The notes beneath the pieces were generated by a model. It saw only the letters and a list, made by a program, of their open reading frames with translations, was not told the origin of the DNA and did not search any database. This document shows positions 36,225 through 39,859 of a stretch of 39,859 nucleotides of DNA, one piece after another (within the stretch, counting starts at the first letter, position 1; the number at the start of each line of letters is the position of its first letter). The translations under genes and the position numbers were made by a program. This DNA comes from Runella sp. (lineage in GTDB: Bacteria; Bacteroidota; Bacteroidia; Cytophagales; Spirosomataceae), in assembly GCA_027486105.1 (NCBI GenBank), contig JAIXPV010000545.1, forward strand, positions 1-39,859, read 5' to 3'.

Positions 36225-39200
36225 ATGAAAAAATACCTGTTACCGCTTTTTATGTGCATCTCCAATGTCGTTTGGGCCAACAACGTGATTCCTACCGACT
36301 ATTGGGACCACCTTGCCCTCAACGAAGGCCTGAGCCAAAACGAAGTGCGTAGCATCGTGCAGGACCACCGAGGGTTGATGTGGATGGGCACCCAAGACGG
36401 CCTCAATTGTTATGACGGGCAGGCCATCAAAAAATACCGTCACAACCCGTTTGACTCCACTACGCTCTCGCACGATGACATTACGTTTTTATACGAAGAT
36501 GCCCGGCATCGCCTCTGGATAGGTACTACCAAAGGGCTGAATCGACGGTTGTTTCGCCAGAGTACGTTTCAACATTTTCCGCAAATCCAAGGCATGGTCA
36601 CGAGCATTGTGGAAGACAAAAACCATACAATTTGGGTCGGAACGTCGTCAGGTTTATGGTGCTTGCGGCCGCAAGGAGATGAATTTCAGCATTTTTTGTA
36701 CCGTCATTCGGCCGACGATGCGTATTCTCTTTCGCACGATTTTGTGGGGAGTATGACCCTGGACACCGAAGGAAATTTATGGATAGGTACGGCCAAAGGC
36801 CTCAACAAACTATTGACTGGCAATAATATACGCTTTGAAAATAGCCGTAATCGCTCCTTGCCACTTTATGACGCTGACCAACCTCCTACGCACGTCTGGA
36901 GTGCGCGTGGTAAGGGATTGTGGGTAAGTTTGCAGGGGAAGTTTGGGTTGGCCAATCCTCAATCGGGTGAATGGGAAGACCTAACGGATGGGTTGCCCGC
37001 TAAAGTTCAACTTTCGACTGTTTGGACCGATCGTGTCGGTGTGATTTGGATAGGAACGCAGGGAAACGGTATTTTTCGTTATCGTTTTGACGCAATCACG
37101 CGGCAATTGGTACGCCTGGGGAGTTTTCAGGAAGATTTATTGGCAAAAAATGGTCTCAAAAGCAGCCATATTACGTGCATTTATGAAGGCCGAGAAGCAT
37201 CCGAAGATGTGGTTTGGGTAGGTACACGCGAGGCGGGAGTACAGTTGTATTCACGTTCAAAAAATACATTTCAGCATTGGGAACGCCTATTTAGTAAAGA
37301 AAATGCCGCTGGAAAAAGTTACTTCGGCATTGGCACCGATCGGCAGGGGTTTTTGTGGGTAGCAACCTTTTCCAAGTTGTACCGAATTGACCGTCGGTCT
37401 CAGGCCCTTAAAAAATATGCATTACCCAATGATGCCTTGGTCGAAACCATCACTGAAGATGCCAAAGGTACGCTGTGGGTGGGTGGCAATGCGGGTTTGC
37501 TTCGGTATGACCGCTCTCATGATCGTTTTGCTCCGTTTGTGCTACCCTCATTCGACAATAAAAAAAACTGGGTTTTGCGGATTTACGAAGACAAACAACA
37601 GAAAATGTGGGTAGGTACTCAGTCCTATCTGGCCCAACTCACTCCGACTGGTTCGCCCGAAATCATTCGTGAATTACCCGCTGCTAAAAACACTAAGATT
37701 GAACTGCGCAGCGTCGGGGCTATTCAGAAAGATGCCAAAGGTACGCTCTGGATTGGGATGCGCAACGGATTGGTGCAATGGCCCGTCAGTGGAGTTGCCC
37801 AATTATTTCAAAATAACCCTCGTGACCCTAAGTCATTGATAAACAATGTTGTATTGGACGTTCATGTCGATACCAAGCAGCGTGTTTGGGTATGTACCAC
37901 CAAAGGGCTCAGTCGAGTAATTGAAGAAAAAGGAAAGGTTACCTTTGAGCATTTTACCGAAAACGAAGGTCTTTCTAATGCCTTCGTGTACGGGGCGCTC
38001 GGCGACTCTAAAGGAAAAATATGGCTGACAACCAACGGGGGGCTAGTTTGCTTTGACCCCGACAAACGCACTTTTCGCAATTATACCGCCCAAGATGGAC
38101 TCGGCGGTGGAGAGTTTAATTCTGGGGGTTTTCACCGAAGTGCCGATGGGGAATTGTTTTTCGGGGGCAATGGCATGTTGCTGAGTTGTCGTCCTACCGA
38201 ATTAGTGCCCAATCGACACTTGCCAAAAGTGGCGGTTACTTCCTTCAAAAAGTTTGGAAAAGAATGGGACATTGACAGTCTGCTGGCGTTGAAAGAGCCC
38301 ATTACCTTAAAATACAACGAGAATTTTTTTTCGTTTGAATTGGCCGCATTAGATTATACCAACCCCACTCAAAATCAATTTGCGTACCAGCTGGAAGGGT
38401 TTGACAAAGAATGGGTTAGGGCGGGTACACGTCGCTATTTGACGTTTACTAACTTAAGCCCTGGCCAGTACACCCTGCGCGTCAAAGCTGCCAACAACGA
38501 AGGGCTATGGAATGATAAAGAAATTCTCAGCATTCCGCTGTACATTCAACCTCCTTTTTGGCAAACGTGGTGGTTTTACGCGTTGGCATTACTGGTATTG
38601 GTGACCGTATCCAAGCTATTTTACGATTATCGAGTACGAGCTAAAGTCAAGTATCTATTTGATTTGGAACGGGTTAAACTGGAAGAAAATGAGCGCGTAC
38701 GCAAACTGGCAGCTCAAGATTTGCACGATGAATTCGGAAATACGTTGACGCGGATTTCGTTGTTAACAGAAATGATTAAAACCCGTCTCAACGGTCAAGC
38801 CAAGGGTGAAATCGGGACGTTGCTCACCAAAATTGGCGACAATTCCAACCGCATGTATCAGGGAACGAAAGATTTTATTTGGGCCATCAATCCCGAACAC
38901 GATAATTTCTACGAGATTGCCATACGTCTCAAAGATTTTGGCGACGATGCCTTTGACAAAACTGGAATTCGGTTTTCGGTCAATGGCCTCAACGATGAAC
39001 TCCGCACGGTAACGCTCTACATGGGCGAAAGCCGGCACTTAGTGCTGCTGTTCAAGGAAGCCATCAGCAACACCCTCAAACACGCCCAAGCCACGGAGGT
39101 GTCATTTACTTTTGGCGTTGAAAACGACGAAATGAAGATTCAATGGCAGGACAACGGCAAAGGCTTCTACCCCGACCAAGCCCGTCAGGGCAATGGACTA

Positions 39201-39329
39201 ACCAATATCCAGACCCGCGCCGAAAAAATAGGCGGCAGCGCCCTTATCCAAACACTAGAAGGCAAAGGAACTTGCGTAGAATTTCGAAAAAAAGTAGGAG
39301 CTAGCGCACAAATTAGCCCCAAAAATTGA
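36225..39329 (+). CDS. Two-component-propeller hybrid sensor histidine kinase (Y_Y_Y domain, HisKA_3/HATPase)
   Basis: About 13-14 (L/I)W(I/V)GT..GL blades; YQLEGFDKEWVRAG...LSPGQYTLRVKAANNEGLW; TM; DLHDEFGNTLTRISLL; WQDNGKGF, GNGLTNIQTRAEKIGG. Confidence 0.93.
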   Translation: MKKYLLPLFMCISNVVWANNVIPTDYWDHLALNEGLSQNEVRSIVQDHRGLMWMGTQDGLNCYDGQAIKKYRHNPFDSTTLSHDDITFLYEDARHRLWIGTTKGLNRRLFRQSTFQHFPQIQGMVTSIVEDKNHTIWVGTSSGLWCLRPQGDEFQHFLYRHSADDAYSLSHDFVGSMTLDTEGNLWIGTAKGLNKLLTGNNIRFENSRNRSLPLYDADQPPTHVWSARGKGLWVSLQGKFGLANPQSGEWEDLTDGLPAKVQLSTVWTDRVGVIWIGTQGNGIFRYRFDAITRQLVRLGSFQEDLLAKNGLKSSHITCIYEGREASEDVVWVGTREAGVQLYSRSKNTFQHWERLFSKENAAGKSYFGIGTDRQGFLWVATFSKLYRIDRRSQALKKYALPNDALVETITEDAKGTLWVGGNAGLLRYDRSHDRFAPFVLPSFDNKKNWVLRIYEDKQQKMWVGTQSYLAQLTPTGSPEIIRELPAAKNTKIELRSVGAIQKDAKGTLWIGMRNGLVQWPVSGVAQLFQNNPRDPKSLINNVVLDVHVDTKQRVWVCTTKGLSRVIEEKGKVTFEHFTENEGLSNAFVYGALGDSKGKIWLTTNGGLVCFDPDKRTFRNYTAQDGLGGGEFNSGGFHRSADGELFFGGNGMLLSCRPTELVPNRHLPKVAVTSFKKFGKEWDIDSLLALKEPITLKYNENFFSFELAALDYTNPTQNQFAYQLEGFDKEWVRAGTRRYLTFTNLSPGQYTLRVKAANNEGLWNDKEILSIPLYIQPPFWQTWWFYALALLVLVTVSKLFYDYRVRAKVKYLFDLERVKLEENERVRKLAAQDLHDEFGNTLTRISLLTEMIKTRLNGQAKGEIGTLLTKIGDNSNRMYQGTKDFIWAINPEHDNFYEIAIRLKDFGDDAFDKTGIRFSVNGLNDELRTVTLYMGESRHLVLLFKEAISNTLKHAQATEVSFTFGVENDEMKIQWQDNGKGFYPDQARQGNGLTNIQTRAEKIGGSALIQTLEGKGTCVEFRKKVGASAQISPKN

Positions 39330-39368
39330 TATAACTGGGGCGTTAGCCCTGACTAAATTATTCCAAAA

Positions 39369-39859
39369 ATGTCCATTCGCCTCTCCCTCGTCGAAGACGA
39401 CCACCTCATCCGCGAAGCATTCACCGATTTGCTGAACAATACCGAGGATTTTTTGGTCGTTAGCTCGTATTCTAATTGTGAAGAATACCTGCGAAACCTC
39501 GCCAACGACCGCCCCGACGTGGTACTCATGGACCTTGAGCTCCCGCGCATGGGCGGTGTAGAAGGCATTGAGCGTACCAAAAAGCTACGCCCTCAAACTC
39601 AATTGATTGTGGTGACGGTGTACGAAAATGATGACTTGGTGTTCAAAGCTTTGTGCGCTGGTGCGGGCGGGTACCTCACCAAAAACATGCCGCCAAGCGT
39701 CTCATTGAGGCCATTCGTGAGATACGACAGGGCGGTGCGCCCATGAGCACCAACATTGCCCGCATGGTGGTGGCGTCGTTTCAGAAAAATCATCATTCTC
39801 CCCTTACCGCCCGCGAAACGGAAGTGTTGGAGCGCATTGCGCAAGGAAAAAGCTACACA
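39369..39859 (+). CDS. NarL/LuxR-type response regulator, frameshifted and truncated by window end
   Basis: Receiver VEDDHLIREAF...VVLMDLELPRMGG; after about 39694 the homology continues in another frame: KRLIEAIREIRQGGAPMSTNIARMVVASFQKNHHSPLTARETEVLERIAQGKSYT. Confidence 0.85.

Noticed and set aside
36225-37900. Repeated WIGT/WVGT segments considered as DNA tandem repeats
   Set aside because: They are diverged beta-propeller blades typical of two-component-propeller sensors, without recent DNA-level duplication.
1-39859. CRISPR array, rRNA or tRNA genes, complete transposon or prophage
   Set aside because: No regularly spaced identical repeats, no recognisable rRNA or tRNA sequence, and no transposase, integrase or phage structural genes were seen by eye.

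Overview
The window looks like a chromosomal segment from a Cytophagales-type Bacteroidota, judging by T9SS C-terminal sorting domains, 3-coathanger-like C-termini, LytTR regulators and a two-component-propeller sensor kinase. Genus was not established. I support about 25 coding regions: a 5'-truncated M1 peptidase, an APH-type phosphotransferase, a TolC-family protein, an amidohydrolase, a K+ channel, two glycosyltransferases, a NOL1/NOP2/Sun-type rRNA methyltransferase, a purple-acid-phosphatase-like protein with three near-identical tandem domains, a run of small exported or unknown proteins including an HExxH protein resembling M91/NleD peptidases, a disrupted beta-helix gene, a TonB-dependent receptor, a DUF3089 lipoprotein, manC, RidA, a LytTR response regulator, mobA, a YheT-like hydrolase, a divergent DeoC-like protein, two S8 proteases with T9SS sorting domains, a propeller histidine kinase, and a frameshifted NarL-type regulator at the window edge. 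The observations most worth following up are: (1) a G10/C10 homopolymer placed exactly before the T9SS sorting domain of an S8 protease, where a +1 or a -1 slip both give an immediate stop; (2) a DeoC homologue lacking the Schiff-base lysine and the catalytic aspartate; (3) a subtilase whose active-site loop reads GTSTASAN, a natural change at the 'subtiligase' P225 position; (4) a stand-alone M91-like HExxH protein without a signal peptide; (5) several single-base disruptions that could be pseudogenisation or sequencing error. No CRISPR array, rRNA, tRNA or complete mobile element was recognised by eye. All family names come from motif recognition, not database searches.
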